Positions 29,655 through 39,082 of a stretch of DNA of 64,000 nucleotides are shown in pieces; position 1 is the stretch's first letter, and every line of letters begins with the position of its first letter. This DNA comes from Wolbachia endosymbiont of Oedothorax gibbosus (GTDB lineage: Bacteria > Pseudomonadota > Alphaproteobacteria > Rickettsiales > Anaplasmataceae). The position numbers were made by a program, and so were the translations under genes. The stretch lies in assembly GCF_936270435.1 (NCBI RefSeq), contig NZ_OW370567.1, forward strand, positions 1-64,000. Reading direction: 5' to 3'. Below the pieces are notes generated by a model that had not been told where the DNA came from, did no database searches, and saw only the letters and a list, made by a program, of their open reading frames with translations.

Positions 29655-30515
29655 GAACCTGTTAAGGATCTCGAAAATATGAGGTAAAGTAGGCATAGTT
29701 AAGAAAGAGGTATATCTATGCAAAAAAGCTATCCAAGCGATATAAGTCAAGAACAATTTGAAAAAATCAGACCAATACTGGAGAGTAGCAGAAAGAAAAC
29801 AAAACCAAGGAAACTTGATTTGTATGATGTATTTTGTGCAGTGCTATATATCCTAAAAAGCGCCTGCCAGTGGAGAATGCTGCCAAAAGATTTTCCAAGG
29901 TGGGAGAACGTGTATTACTATTTTCAAATGTGGAATAAAAAGAATGGAGCAGAACCAAGCTTGCTGGAAGTAGTCTTAAAAAAAATTAGTTGGAGAGGTT
30001 CGTATCAGCAATGGTCGGAAAGAGAAAACCAGTTTCTGTATAATTGATGCACAAAGTGTTAAAAACACAGATACTGCTGAAAAAAAGGGCTATGATGCAG
30101 GTAAAAAGATTTCAGGCATAAAGCGTCATATTGCAGTTGATACGCAAGGCTTGCCACATGCAATTCATATAACAACGGCAGAAGTAACTGATCGTAGCAG
30201 TGCTGTGGAAATGGTGGAAAAGGCTGAAGAAAACCTCTCTGAAGTTAAAAATATACTGGTTGATGCTGGCTATACAGGAGAAAATTTTGCAACTCAAATA
30301 AAAGCTACTATTGGTGCAACTGTTGAGGTAATAAAGCGAAGTGAATTACACTCTTTCGTTGTATTGCCAAAGAGATGGGTTGTTGAGCGTTCTTTTGCTT
30401 GGTTGGAAAAATGTAGGCGTTTGTGGAAAAATTGCGAGCGGAAACTCAACACTAGCTTACAGATGGTTGTTCTCTCCTTCATTTCTCTCTTATTACGAAG
30501 ATTTTAAACAGGTTC
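29655..30515 (+). mobile_element. IS5-family (ISWpi1-like) insertion sequence
   Basis: 861 bp with ends GAACCTGTT / AACAGGTTC and a TTA duplication (29652-29654 and 30516-30518). The protein resembles the IS5-family ISWpi1 group described from Wolbachia. Confidence 0.82.
29718..30507 (+). CDS. IS5-family transposase in two frames
   Basis: The first frame (29718-30047) has the DUF4096 N-terminal domain, with SACQWRMLPKDFPRWENVYYYF. The second (about 30045-30507) carries the DDE domain: IIDAQSVKNTD, LVDAGYTGENF and RWVVERSFAWLEKCRRL. Members of this group use programmed frameshifting, so it may be functional rather than broken. Confidence 0.8.
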
Positions 30516-31582
30516 TTAGAAATCTCAAAAGGCAGTTCACCACCAAATCTTTCTATAAACGTATTCAAAAAGCTATCTTCTGGTACTTTTGCGCCAGAAT
30601 TTTTCGCATTATTTTCTCTCTCATCTTCAAAACCTTGTATTTCTTGATTAGTAAACCACGCAACACTTTCTCCTATTTCTGGATTGACCATGTTAATTAA
30701 ATTTTTCAGGGGTATAAGAACATCTTTGTCAACCATGATACATCTAATATTTATTTTTTCGTACAAGACTTCTTTTCGTTCAAAACCCATTTCTGTTTGA
30801 TCTAGTTTTTTACCTTCGCATTTTCCTATACCATCTCCTAGAATTATAACAGAAGTATCGAATAACTTTGTACACACTTCGCGCATAGACTCATCTTGGA
30901 AAATCTTTCCTATTTTATCTTGCAATTCTTGATTTTTACTTCTTTTTGTATATTTCTTTGAAAACTGCCTCTGAAGTTTGCTATACATTGTATCTACTAC
31001 TCTTTTATATTCTCTCTTTCCCGCATCACACAATTCATCGTACGATACTCCAGGGAGTGATATCACTGATTTATTTGCGTAAAATGCCGGATACGATGAG
31101 TCAAATTCATATGATGAGAACAAAGCGGAATCATTATCTAATAATGTTACAGCCGATACAAAGTTACTATTTACTCGTGATTTACCTTATGATTCGCCTG
31201 TAATTCTAGGTACTCCTGTTAGCTTCCTTGTGTTGCCCGGTAATAATTGTGCAGTTGCAAAAGCAAATGCTAAAAATAATACAAAGGCGTTAGTACCGTG
31301 AGCACAGAAAGTGTTGTAATTAGCTTTTTCATTTCTTTTGAGGCTAACATGTGTATTTGTTTCGAAAAATTTTTTATTGCTTTGCAATACTTGTTCTTCA
31401 GTGAAAGTGTGGCTTCTACCTTTATTATATTCATTATGGACGGAAACAAACTCCCTGAGCTTATCTACTGCTTGACCTGTCAACATACCTTCACCCTCAA
31501 AAAGCTAACTTAATACTAGTTTAACCAATCAATCCACAAAAATCAAACGAATATTTTCAAAACAGTGCTAAACTCAATCACT

Positions 31583-33796
31583 ATGGCAAAAGCAGTTGAC
31601 GTATTACTACCACTTCCAATTGATCAGTTATTTTCATATGCAATTGAGGAAAATACTGAGATTTTACTTGGAGATTACGTAGTGGTGCCATTTGGCAAAA
31701 AACGCTTGATCGGAATAGTTTGGAGATATAGTGACAAGAGCGATCGGAAATTAAAATTTATTGAGCAAAAAATCGATCTACCAAATATTAGACCAAAATT
31801 GATTGCATTTGCAGAGTGGGTTGCGCAGTATAACTTAATACCTATTGGTATGCTTGCCAAAGTGATAATGGGGGGAGTGCTAAAAGTAAACCAAATAGAC
31901 AAATTGATTTGTGCTAAGCAGAAGCAGGAAATAAGTGAAATAAGTTGCCAATTAAGCCCTGAACAGCAGGTAGCTAGTGATGAAATAATAAGTAATCTAA
32001 ATAAGTATTCAGTGACTTTGCTTGACGGTGAGACAGGATCTGGAAAAACCGAAGTTTATCTCTCTGTGATTGCACAATTGATTAAGAATTACACTGCCGT
32101 TCCAAATGCTGCTCAGACTTTACCATCCCAGTGCCCAGAGACACAACTGTACGAACATTGTGATTTGGGTCTACCAAGAGGGTGTCATCCCAGTGCCCAG
32201 ACACTGGGATCCAGCAAAATTGATTGTAAACAAGCGCACTATACAACATTTTCGATCAAAACCTGGATTCCAGTGTCAAGCACTGGAATGACACCAGGAG
32301 AGGGTAATGCGCAAGTGCTAATCCTCTTGCCTGAAATTGTTTTAACTTCACAATTGGTAAATCGTGTTCGCGGTCAGATATCAAAAAACTTAGTTGAATG
32401 GCACTCAGGACTCACTCCAAAAACTCGCCGAAATAATTGGCTCAATATAGCAAGTGGAAATGCGCAGATAATTATTGGTGCACGGTCAGCGCTTTTTTTG
32501 CCTTATAAAAACCTAAAATTAATTATCATTGATGAAGAGCACGACTCATCTTTTAAACAAGAACAGGGAATTATATATAATGCTCGAGATATGGCGATAA
32601 TCTTAGCCAAATTTGAAAATATTCCGATTATTTTATCATCAGCAACTCCACTGCTTGAAACGATTCATCATGTTAAAAGCGGGAATTACAATCATGTAAA
32701 GCTAACCAAGCGATTCGGTGGTGCAGAATTGCCACTCATTAAAGTAGTAGATATGAGGAACAACAAGCAATGGATCTCCTCTGAGCTTTTTGAAAGCATC
32801 AAACAAACCATAGAGAAAAAACAGCAGGTTATGCTTTTTCTAAACCGCAGAGGGTATGCACAACTGGCAGTTTGTAAAAAGTGTGGATATAAAATTTCCT
32901 GCTTAAATTGTGCTGTTTGGCTTACATATCACAAGAAAAAAAATGCTCTTTTGTGCCATCATTGCTCTTATCAATTAAAACTCCCAGAAAAATGTTCTAA
33001 TTGCCAAAGTGAACAGCCATTGTCCCTCTACGGCATAGGAATTGAAAGGTTACTTGAAGAAATGGTAAAATTAATACCAAACGCAAAAACTGCGATGATA
33101 AGCAGCGATCAGAAGTCGGTTAGTAACGTAATTGACTTGGTACTGAAAGAAGAGGTGAACATTATAATCGGCACACAAATAATTGCTAAGGGGCACAATT
33201 TTCCTAAATTAACTTTGGTTGGAGTAATGAATGCAGATTTGAGTCTCGAAAATTCTGATTTAAGAGCAGCAGAAAAGACGTATCAATTATTGCACCAAGT
33301 TGCAGGCAGATCAGGAAGGTTTAATGAAAAAGGGATGGTAATAGTGCAAACCAATAACCCTGAAAGTTCAATAATAAAAGCATTGCTGCATCAAAAAAGG
33401 GACTCATTTTATGAAATCGAACTTGAGTCAAGACGCGAAGCCAAAATGCCACCATTTAGCAGATTAATAGCGCTTATAATTTATGGTAAGAATCAGATTG
33501 CGACACAAAAAGCAGCGAATGAAATAGTAAAATCTCTTCTTTGTCATCCAAGTAGCTCAACTACTTGTATCCAGGAAAAAAATGTAAGTGCAGACAAAAA
33601 GGAATTTGAAATTCTTGGCCCATCACCAGCAGCAATAAATTTTTTAAATAATAAGTATCGGTATAGGGTATTGCTAAAAATACACAATAAGCACAGCCTA
33701 TCCATACAAAAAAAGCTGAAATGTTGGATTAAAAATTGTAACTTGAATTCGAGTATTGCAGTGATAATAGATGTTGATCCTGTGAGTTTTTTTTAA
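31583..33796 (+). CDS. priA: primosomal protein N' (PriA helicase) with in-frame palindrome insertions
   Basis: The replication-restart helicase, 737 residues from the ATG at 31583 (MAKAVDVLLPLPIDQLFSYA); the GTG at 31565 is less likely. Motifs: Walker A GETGSGKTEVYL, DEEH box IIDEEHDSSFKQEQG, SATP, eight zinc cysteines (CKKCGYKISCLNC and CHHCSYQLKLPEKCSNC), and VAGRSGRF. About 70 extra residues (roughly 171-243) between Walker A and LILLPEI, plus about 15 near the C-terminus (CHPSSSTTCIQE), are encoded by palindromic repeats yet keep the frame. The protein may still fold if the first insert loops out between strands. Confidence 0.93.
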   Translation: MAKAVDVLLPLPIDQLFSYAIEENTEILLGDYVVVPFGKKRLIGIVWRYSDKSDRKLKFIEQKIDLPNIRPKLIAFAEWVAQYNLIPIGMLAKVIMGGVLKVNQIDKLICAKQKQEISEISCQLSPEQQVASDEIISNLNKYSVTLLDGETGSGKTEVYLSVIAQLIKNYTAVPNAAQTLPSQCPETQLYEHCDLGLPRGCHPSAQTLGSSKIDCKQAHYTTFSIKTWIPVSSTGMTPGEGNAQVLILLPEIVLTSQLVNRVRGQISKNLVEWHSGLTPKTRRNNWLNIASGNAQIIIGARSALFLPYKNLKLIIIDEEHDSSFKQEQGIIYNARDMAIILAKFENIPIILSSATPLLETIHHVKSGNYNHVKLTKRFGGAELPLIKVVDMRNNKQWISSELFESIKQTIEKKQQVMLFLNRRGYAQLAVCKKCGYKISCLNCAVWLTYHKKKNALLCHHCSYQLKLPEKCSNCQSEQPLSLYGIGIERLLEEMVKLIPNAKTAMISSDQKSVSNVIDLVLKEEVNIIIGTQIIAKGHNFPKLTLVGVMNADLSLENSDLRAAEKTYQLLHQVAGRSGRFNEKGMVIVQTNNPESSIIKALLHQKRDSFYEIELESRREAKMPPFSRLIALIIYGKNQIATQKAANEIVKSLLCHPSSSTTCIQEKNVSADKKEFEILGPSPAAINFLNNKYRYRVLLKIHNKHSLSIQKKLKCWIKNCNLNSSIAVIIDVDPVSFF
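32096..32310 (+). repeat. palindromic repeat pair inside priA
   Basis: A composite of two GGATCCAG/CCCAGTG-type palindromes with the recurrent spacer containing TATACAACATTTTCGATC, also found at 44990-45008. It keeps the priA frame open. Confidence 0.85.
33541..33586 (+). repeat. second palindromic repeat inside priA
   Basis: TCATCCAAGTAGCTCAACTA and following CTTGTATCCAGG form the palindrome variant, adding about 15 residues before ADKKEFEILGPSPA. Confidence 0.75.
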
Positions 33797-33805
33797 CGAG
33801 TTCCG

Positions 33806-34405
33806 TTAAGCCTTCTTGCCAATTACCACAACATTCTCACTGGGGAAAAAATAATCAGGTACAGCCATATTTTTCGGTGCAGGACCCCCAATTACTCTGC
33901 CTGATGTATCATAATATGAACCGTGGCAAGGACAGAACCAACCATTACCATCTCTTGTAGCATGGTCAACCGGTACACACCCAAGATGTGTACATATTCC
34001 GATCATGATTAACCATTCATCTTTTCCTTCACGTACTCTCTGCTCATCTGATTGGGGATCACGTAAGTTTTGCACATCAACAGTCCTTGCAGCCTCAATT
34101 TCTTGCTTTGTACGCCTACGAATGAATACTGGTTTACCTTGCCATTTTACTTTTACTCCGTGTCCTTCTTGAATTCCAGACAAATTCACCTCCACTGCGG
34201 AAGCTGCTAGAACTTCAGCAGAAGGATTCATAGACTTAATCAGTGGCCAAAGTCCACTTGCAGTTCCTATACCTGCCATAGCGCATGTAGTTAATGTTAT
34301 AAAATCTCTCCTACCCTTATTTTTAGTAAGATCTTTAACAGGAGGTGTTTTTTTACCCTCTTTGTTTGCCAGTGGTTTTTTATTTTTAGTTAATTTTTTG
34401 CCCAT
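33806..34405 (-). CDS. petA: ubiquinol-cytochrome c reductase Rieske iron-sulfur subunit
   Basis: The 199-residue Rieske protein of the cytochrome bc1 complex. The cluster ligands lie in CTHLGC and CPCHGS. A Tat-like signal (GRRDFITLTTCAMAGIG, residues about 32-48) precedes the membrane anchor. The basic N-terminal extension before it is longer than usual. ATG 34405 is preferred over the adjacent TTG. It converges with priA, and petB and petC are not next to it here. Confidence 0.95.
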   Translation of the reverse strand: MGKKLTKNKKPLANKEGKKTPPVKDLTKNKGRRDFITLTTCAMAGIGTASGLWPLIKSMNPSAEVLAASAVEVNLSGIQEGHGVKVKWQGKPVFIRRRTKQEIEAARTVDVQNLRDPQSDEQRVREGKDEWLIMIGICTHLGCVPVDHATRDGNGWFCPCHGSYYDTSGRVIGGPAPKNMAVPDYFFPSENVVVIGKKA

Positions 34406-34551
34406 CAATCTCTACTTAGCTATAAGTATATATTTTAATTTAAATACTATGTACTAATCAACAAAAACTTTGCTTCTATATAAATAGTGATATATTACTT
34501 GATTTTTGCAGCTAAATAGTAGACCATCAAAGGCACACACAAATATCTACA

Positions 34552-37125
34552 ATGAAAGAAAAAACTTTCACAATCATAGATGGCTATGGTTTTCTTTTCA
34601 GAGCTTACTATGTACTACCTCACTTAATTACCACAACAGGAATGCCAATAGGTGGTGTATATGGCTTTCTGAATATGGTTCTTAAGTACATTGCCCATTC
34701 GGACTACTTAACTATAGCACTTGATGTAGGGAAAAAGAATTTTAGGCACAATTTATATCCTGAGTACAAAGCAAACAGAGTAACGCCTCCTGAGGATCTA
34801 ATTCCACAGTTCACCATACTGAGGGAAGCTGTAGAAGCTTTTAACCTCAGCTATGAAGAAATTGAAGGTTATGAAGCAGATGACATAATCGCAACACTAG
34901 CTGCAAAATACGCCAACCACCAAGACTTTAAAGTGGTAGTCGTTTCATCAGATAAAGATTTGTTTCAACTCTTGAACCACAATATTTTAATATTCGACCC
35001 CATTAAAAATATATACATAGATGAAAAACAAATAGTAGAAAAATTTGGTGTAAATTCAAACAAACTTCTTGATTTATTTTCTCTAACTGGTGATGCATCT
35101 GATAACATTCCAGGCGTTCCAGGAATAGGGCCGAAGACTGCAGCTAAATTACTAGATGAATTTGATTCGTTGAATAATATTATAGAGAACATTGATAATA
35201 TCGAGCAAACAAGGATACGTAATATCCTCACCGAACATAAGGAAAAAGCACTAATTTCAAGAGAACTTTTGTCACTATGCGAAAAAGTAGACCTTCAACA
35301 TGATATTGCAAAATATGAAGTCCATTCTCCAAATATGGAGAAACTATTATCCTTTTTAAAGAAGTATGAATTCAATTCCTTAATAGGTAAAACGGAAAAG
35401 CTTTTTTCTTACAATGGATCTAGCACAGAAAAGAAAACAGAATATAGTAGTGAAGAGTTAGAGAAATTTTTGGAGCATTGTAGATATGAAGGCAAAATTG
35501 CAATTCATTACCACCTTGAAAACAATGTATTAAGTCTATCTTATAGCGAAAGTAATATTTTTTGTATAGAGCAAGACAGCATACAAGATGCACTCATTAT
35601 AATTAACTCAACTTTACTCTCAAATGGAGCGCTTAAAATAATACATAACATTAAAGAGATGAGGAAAATCTTCCCTGCAGTAGAGAAGATGCTAGATTCA
35701 GTTGATGATTTGATGATAATGTCATATAGCTTAGACACAGGAAAGCATGATCACAGTATTCCAAACATAGTTGCGCATAATTTGAGTGAAAATGCAGAAA
35801 TTTTCTCGGCAAAAACTTTAATAGCAATTCATGAAAAGCTAAAGCAAAGGTTATTTCAGGAAAAATTGTTCACAATTTACGAGCGCTTCGATAAGCCACT
35901 TATGAAAGTAATATTTGATATGGAGAAAAATGGGATATTACTGAACATACAAAAATTACAGGAATTGTCCGATAAATTTCAGCAGGTAATCGCTGTACTT
36001 GAGAATGACATATATAACTTGGCAGGGGAAAGATTTAATATTGCTTCGCCAAAGCAATTAAGTGATGTTTTATTTAATAAAATGGGGCTAAGTAAAAAGA
36101 AGAAGTCAAAGTCTGGATCGTATAGCACCAATTATGAAGTTCTAGAGGCACTCGAAGAAGAAGGGGTAGAAATTGCAGGTAAAATTTTAAGTTGGCGACA
36201 TTCAAGTAAATTAAAAGGCACTTACACTGATGCATTAATAAAGCAGGTTGATCCACTTAATGGTAGGATACACACAAGCTTTTCAACGACTGCAACTGCA
36301 ACTGGAAGGCTGAGCTCCGGCAATCCTAATTTACAAAATATTCCTATCAGAAGTGAAGAAGGAAATTTCATCAGACAAGCATTTATTGCGCCAAAAGGAT
36401 GCAAAATAATCTCTGCTGACTATTCACAAGTAGAACTAAGACTCCTGGCACACGTTGCAAATGTTACCGCATTTAAAGAAGCTTTTGCAAACAGGCAAGA
36501 TATTCATGATATCACTGCAAGACAAGTTTTTGGAGTGCAAGAAATAGATGAGCAATTAAGACGCAAAGCAAAATCCATTAATTTTGGAATTATATATGGC
36601 ATTAGTCCATTTGGCCTTGCAAAGCGGCTTGGTATTACCTTTCAGGAGGCTGCTGAATACATTAATTACTATTTTTCTTGTTACCCAGAAATAAAAGCCT
36701 ATATGGAAAAAGTAGTGTCTATCGCAAGGCAACATGGCTATGTCGAAACTTTGTTTGGTAGAAGATGTTTTGTAAGAGACATAAATAATAAAATTCCTTA
36801 TATAAGACAATTTGCAGAAAGAGCAGCAATAAATGCACCACTGCAGGGAACTGCCGCTGATATAATAAAACGCGCGATGATTCAGCTTTTTGATCAGTTA
36901 AAAGTAGGTAAAATAATCCTCCAAGTTCACGATGAACTACTGGTTGAAGTAGAAGACGAAAAGGTACAAGAAACAGCAAAACTTATGAAAGACGTAATGG
37001 AAAATGCAATAGAAATTTCTGTACCACTTGAAGTAGAAATAAAAATTGGCGACAACTGGGGTCTAAATTCTCTTAATTATGACTTAAACATCGTGAATTC
37101 TAGGAGTATAAATCATTTGAACTAA
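34552..37125 (+). CDS. polA: DNA polymerase I
   Basis: 857 residues: an N-terminal 5'-3' exonuclease (about 1-285, with YEADDIIA and SDKDLFQL and the helix-hairpin-helix GVPGIGPKTAAKLL), a middle domain, and the polymerase domain with motif A DYSQVELRLLAH, motif B KSINFGIIYGIS and motif C QVHDELLVEV. The proofreading domain is degenerate: where active enzymes have the DTE motif this one reads IHYHLENN, and IIHNIKEM replaces the second acidic site. It therefore probably lacks 3'-5' activity, like Taq polymerase. It is used for gap filling and Okazaki processing. Confidence 0.96.
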   Translation: MKEKTFTIIDGYGFLFRAYYVLPHLITTTGMPIGGVYGFLNMVLKYIAHSDYLTIALDVGKKNFRHNLYPEYKANRVTPPEDLIPQFTILREAVEAFNLSYEEIEGYEADDIIATLAAKYANHQDFKVVVVSSDKDLFQLLNHNILIFDPIKNIYIDEKQIVEKFGVNSNKLLDLFSLTGDASDNIPGVPGIGPKTAAKLLDEFDSLNNIIENIDNIEQTRIRNILTEHKEKALISRELLSLCEKVDLQHDIAKYEVHSPNMEKLLSFLKKYEFNSLIGKTEKLFSYNGSSTEKKTEYSSEELEKFLEHCRYEGKIAIHYHLENNVLSLSYSESNIFCIEQDSIQDALIIINSTLLSNGALKIIHNIKEMRKIFPAVEKMLDSVDDLMIMSYSLDTGKHDHSIPNIVAHNLSENAEIFSAKTLIAIHEKLKQRLFQEKLFTIYERFDKPLMKVIFDMEKNGILLNIQKLQELSDKFQQVIAVLENDIYNLAGERFNIASPKQLSDVLFNKMGLSKKKKSKSGSYSTNYEVLEALEEEGVEIAGKILSWRHSSKLKGTYTDALIKQVDPLNGRIHTSFSTTATATGRLSSGNPNLQNIPIRSEEGNFIRQAFIAPKGCKIISADYSQVELRLLAHVANVTAFKEAFANRQDIHDITARQVFGVQEIDEQLRRKAKSINFGIIYGISPFGLAKRLGITFQEAAEYINYYFSCYPEIKAYMEKVVSIARQHGYVETLFGRRCFVRDINNKIPYIRQFAERAAINAPLQGTAADIIKRAMIQLFDQLKVGKIILQVHDELLVEVEDEKVQETAKLMKDVMENAIEISVPLEVEIKIGDNWGLNSLNYDLNIVNSRSINHLN

Positions 37126-37145
37126 TACGAAAAATATGCTATAAT
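37117..37145 (+). promoter_or_regulatory. sigma70-type promoter before the gene at 37177
   Basis: TTGAAC (37117-37122), a 17-base spacer and a perfect TATAAT (37140-37145), overlapping the end of polA, so the downstream gene can be transcribed independently. Confidence 0.6.
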
Positions 37146-37176
37146 TATGGCATAGGTAAATGCAAATAGGTCAGTT

Positions 37177-38265
37177 ATGCCAGATATAAAACGAACTTTA
37201 CCAGAAAAAAAACAAAGGCTATTTACTCAGCTAACTAACAAAGATGAGAAAATTTCTGAAAAAGAGGAGCACCAGTTAATCTATCGTGCTTTCTTAGATA
37301 TTTTAGAAAATCCAGAGAAGCAAACGCAACAGGAAATAGAAAAGAAGAAACAGAAATTGAAAGAAGAACTTTCAAATCAAGAATTACAGAGTAATCTGAA
37401 GTCATTAGATAAACGATTAGAGCGATTACAGAATGGAAATGAAAAGAAAATTTTTACTTTTATATCAAAAAATCATGAAGGTATATTCAATAATATTAAT
37501 CAAGAAGATATAAAGTTACTAAGTGAAGAGAATTTTTGTCAGCTTTTACTTTCTGTATTTGAAAAAATTAGAAAAGAAAATTTAGCTAATGAAGAGAATT
37601 TAAAGAATGGCAAAATAGAAAAAGCAGTAGCTGAATGTGTAGCTGATATACGCGGTACAGAAGCTAAAGATTCACTCATAAAGCTTCTCGGGTGGCCGCT
37701 TGGAGTAAAGGTAGATCCTAAAAACTTTTTTGGCTCTTTTAAAGACGGGTTATTAGAGAAGGTGCCATTTTTCGGTAAAGACAAGAAAGAAGAGGATGAA
37801 CCACCACTCAGTGATGAAGAGATGGTAACAACGTTCTTACGTAAGATCTTTCTTCCTATTCTTTTTTCCATTGCTTCAATATCAATTTTTGGTCCTACTA
37901 CACTTGCGGTAGTTGCTGCTGCTATTGGTGCAATATTTGCTATAAAAGGAGGAGTGGGAGTTCTTTTTTCAAATGACAAAAAAGGTACTTTATATAACCC
38001 TCATTCGCAAGATGAAAAGAAAAAAGAAGGATGGGATGGGAAAATTCTTGATGGTATCAATACAATTTTAAAAACCCCAGTTGAGAAAGCTAAAGGGAGT
38101 GAGCAAGTTACTTCGGTAGGAAAAGAAAAGAGTGAACAACAGCCTGTTCCTGAGAAAGCTTCCCAGAAAAATGAAAAGAGTGAACAACAACCTAAGCCTG
38201 TGTTTGAACAAGTTACTTTAGATCAGCAAGCTAAAAACAAAGGGCAACAACCAAGTAATACCTAA
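37177..38265 (+). CDS. hypothetical coiled-coil membrane protein
   Basis: A 362-residue protein I do not recognise. Residues about 1-90 are highly charged and heptad-like (EKKKQKLKEELSNQELQ). A helical middle follows, then one long hydrophobic stretch near 226-262 (FLPILFSIASISIFG..., GAIFAIKGGVGVLF) that could be one or two helices. The C-terminus is a low-complexity tail with two EKSEQQP-type repeats. It resembles other Wolbachia-restricted proteins with a C-terminal hydrophobic region and a Q/P/E-rich tail, including the broken gene at 28979-31486. A host-interaction role is possible but unproven. Confidence 0.7.
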   Translation: MPDIKRTLPEKKQRLFTQLTNKDEKISEKEEHQLIYRAFLDILENPEKQTQQEIEKKKQKLKEELSNQELQSNLKSLDKRLERLQNGNEKKIFTFISKNHEGIFNNINQEDIKLLSEENFCQLLLSVFEKIRKENLANEENLKNGKIEKAVAECVADIRGTEAKDSLIKLLGWPLGVKVDPKNFFGSFKDGLLEKVPFFGKDKKEEDEPPLSDEEMVTTFLRKIFLPILFSIASISIFGPTTLAVVAAAIGAIFAIKGGVGVLFSNDKKGTLYNPHSQDEKKKEGWDGKILDGINTILKTPVEKAKGSEQVTSVGKEKSEQQPVPEKASQKNEKSEQQPKPVFEQVTLDQQAKNKGQQPSNT

Positions 38266-38302
38266 GTTTGCCAATAAAGTGAGTTGTGTAAGAGGTCTAC
38301 TA

Positions 38303-39082
38303 TTATTCTATAGCACATACAACAGGAGTATGATCAGACGGATTTTCTAGCTTACGCAATCTATCATCTATGTAGCATGTTTCCAATTTATCTACAGCTT
38401 GTGGCGATAACAGCATATAATCTATTCGCATTCCTTGATTGTTTCTGAGTGAATTGCCTTGATAATGCCACCAAGTGAATTGTTGCAAATTTGGGTGGGA
38501 TATTCTAAACGCGTCTTTAAACCCAAGATTCAAGACTGCTCTTAACTTCTCATGTTCTTTTATATGAAAGCATACTTGGCCATTCAATAAATTTGAATCA
38601 AAAACATCAATTTCATCCAGTGCAACATTATAATCGCCAGCTATAATAGTTAACTCTTCATTCTTCAACAAAGTGCTCATCCTTTCATATAGGTTATCAA
38701 AAAACTTGAGTTTATATTCAAATGCGTGAGAGTCCAGGCTTTGACCGTTTGGAACGTATACACTTCCTACCCTTATCTTATAATTGGTGTGTTTTATCAC
38801 ACATTCTATATAACGTGCTTCTTGATGACCTTCTACAATGTCAATTTTCAGTTTTTCCAGTATCGGATATTTAGATAAAACACAAACGCCATTTCTTGCA
38901 ACTTGTCCATAGATAGCATATTCATATCCTAACTTTTCTATCTCTGCATAAGGAAATTGCTCTTCCGTACATTTTATCTCTTGCAGCAAAATTATATCTA
39001 TCTGACTATCAACTATAAAACTACAAAGTTGATTAACTCTTTTACGTATGGAGTTTACGTTCCAAGTTGCAATCTTTAGCAT
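38303..39082 (-). CDS. xth: exodeoxyribonuclease III
   Basis: A 259-residue AP endonuclease of the ExoIII/EEP family, acting in base excision repair. KIATWNVNSIRKRV, LLQEIKCTE, GDYNVALDEIDVFD and RIDYMLLS, plus the terminal SDHTPV, carry the metal and catalytic residues. The ATG at 39082 shares its A with the hemD stop (TGATG), implying translational coupling; the TTG codons upstream are less likely starts. Confidence 0.95.
   Translation of the reverse strand: MLKIATWNVNSIRKRVNQLCSFIVDSQIDIILLQEIKCTEEQFPYAEIEKLGYEYAIYGQVARNGVCVLSKYPILEKLKIDIVEGHQEARYIECVIKHTNYKIRVGSVYVPNGQSLDSHAFEYKLKFFDNLYERMSTLLKNEELTIIAGDYNVALDEIDVFDSNLLNGQVCFHIKEHEKLRAVLNLGFKDAFRISHPNLQQFTWWHYQGNSLRNNQGMRIDYMLLSPQAVDKLETCYIDDRLRKLENPSDHTPVVCAIE

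Larger units (their letters stand above)
28979..31486 (-). pseudogene. Wolbachia-type hypothetical membrane protein, nonsense codon plus IS5 insertion
   Basis: Three open pieces lie in one frame. Reading from ATG 31486 (with AAGG upstream), a TAA at 31187-31189 interrupts after 99 residues. The frame then continues to the IS5 element at 29655-30515 and, with the element and one TTA removed, resumes exactly to 28979 (548 codons in all). The N-terminal part has CAHGTNAF (residues about 61-68), reminiscent of the HGT motif of ADP-ribosyltransferase-like folds, but this is only a hint. Next comes a Pro/Thr/Gln/Ser-rich linker, then two membrane helices near the C-terminus (WTIGLALLFSAVGATLVAIG and following). 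Probably a former secreted or surface protein. Confidence 0.75.
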
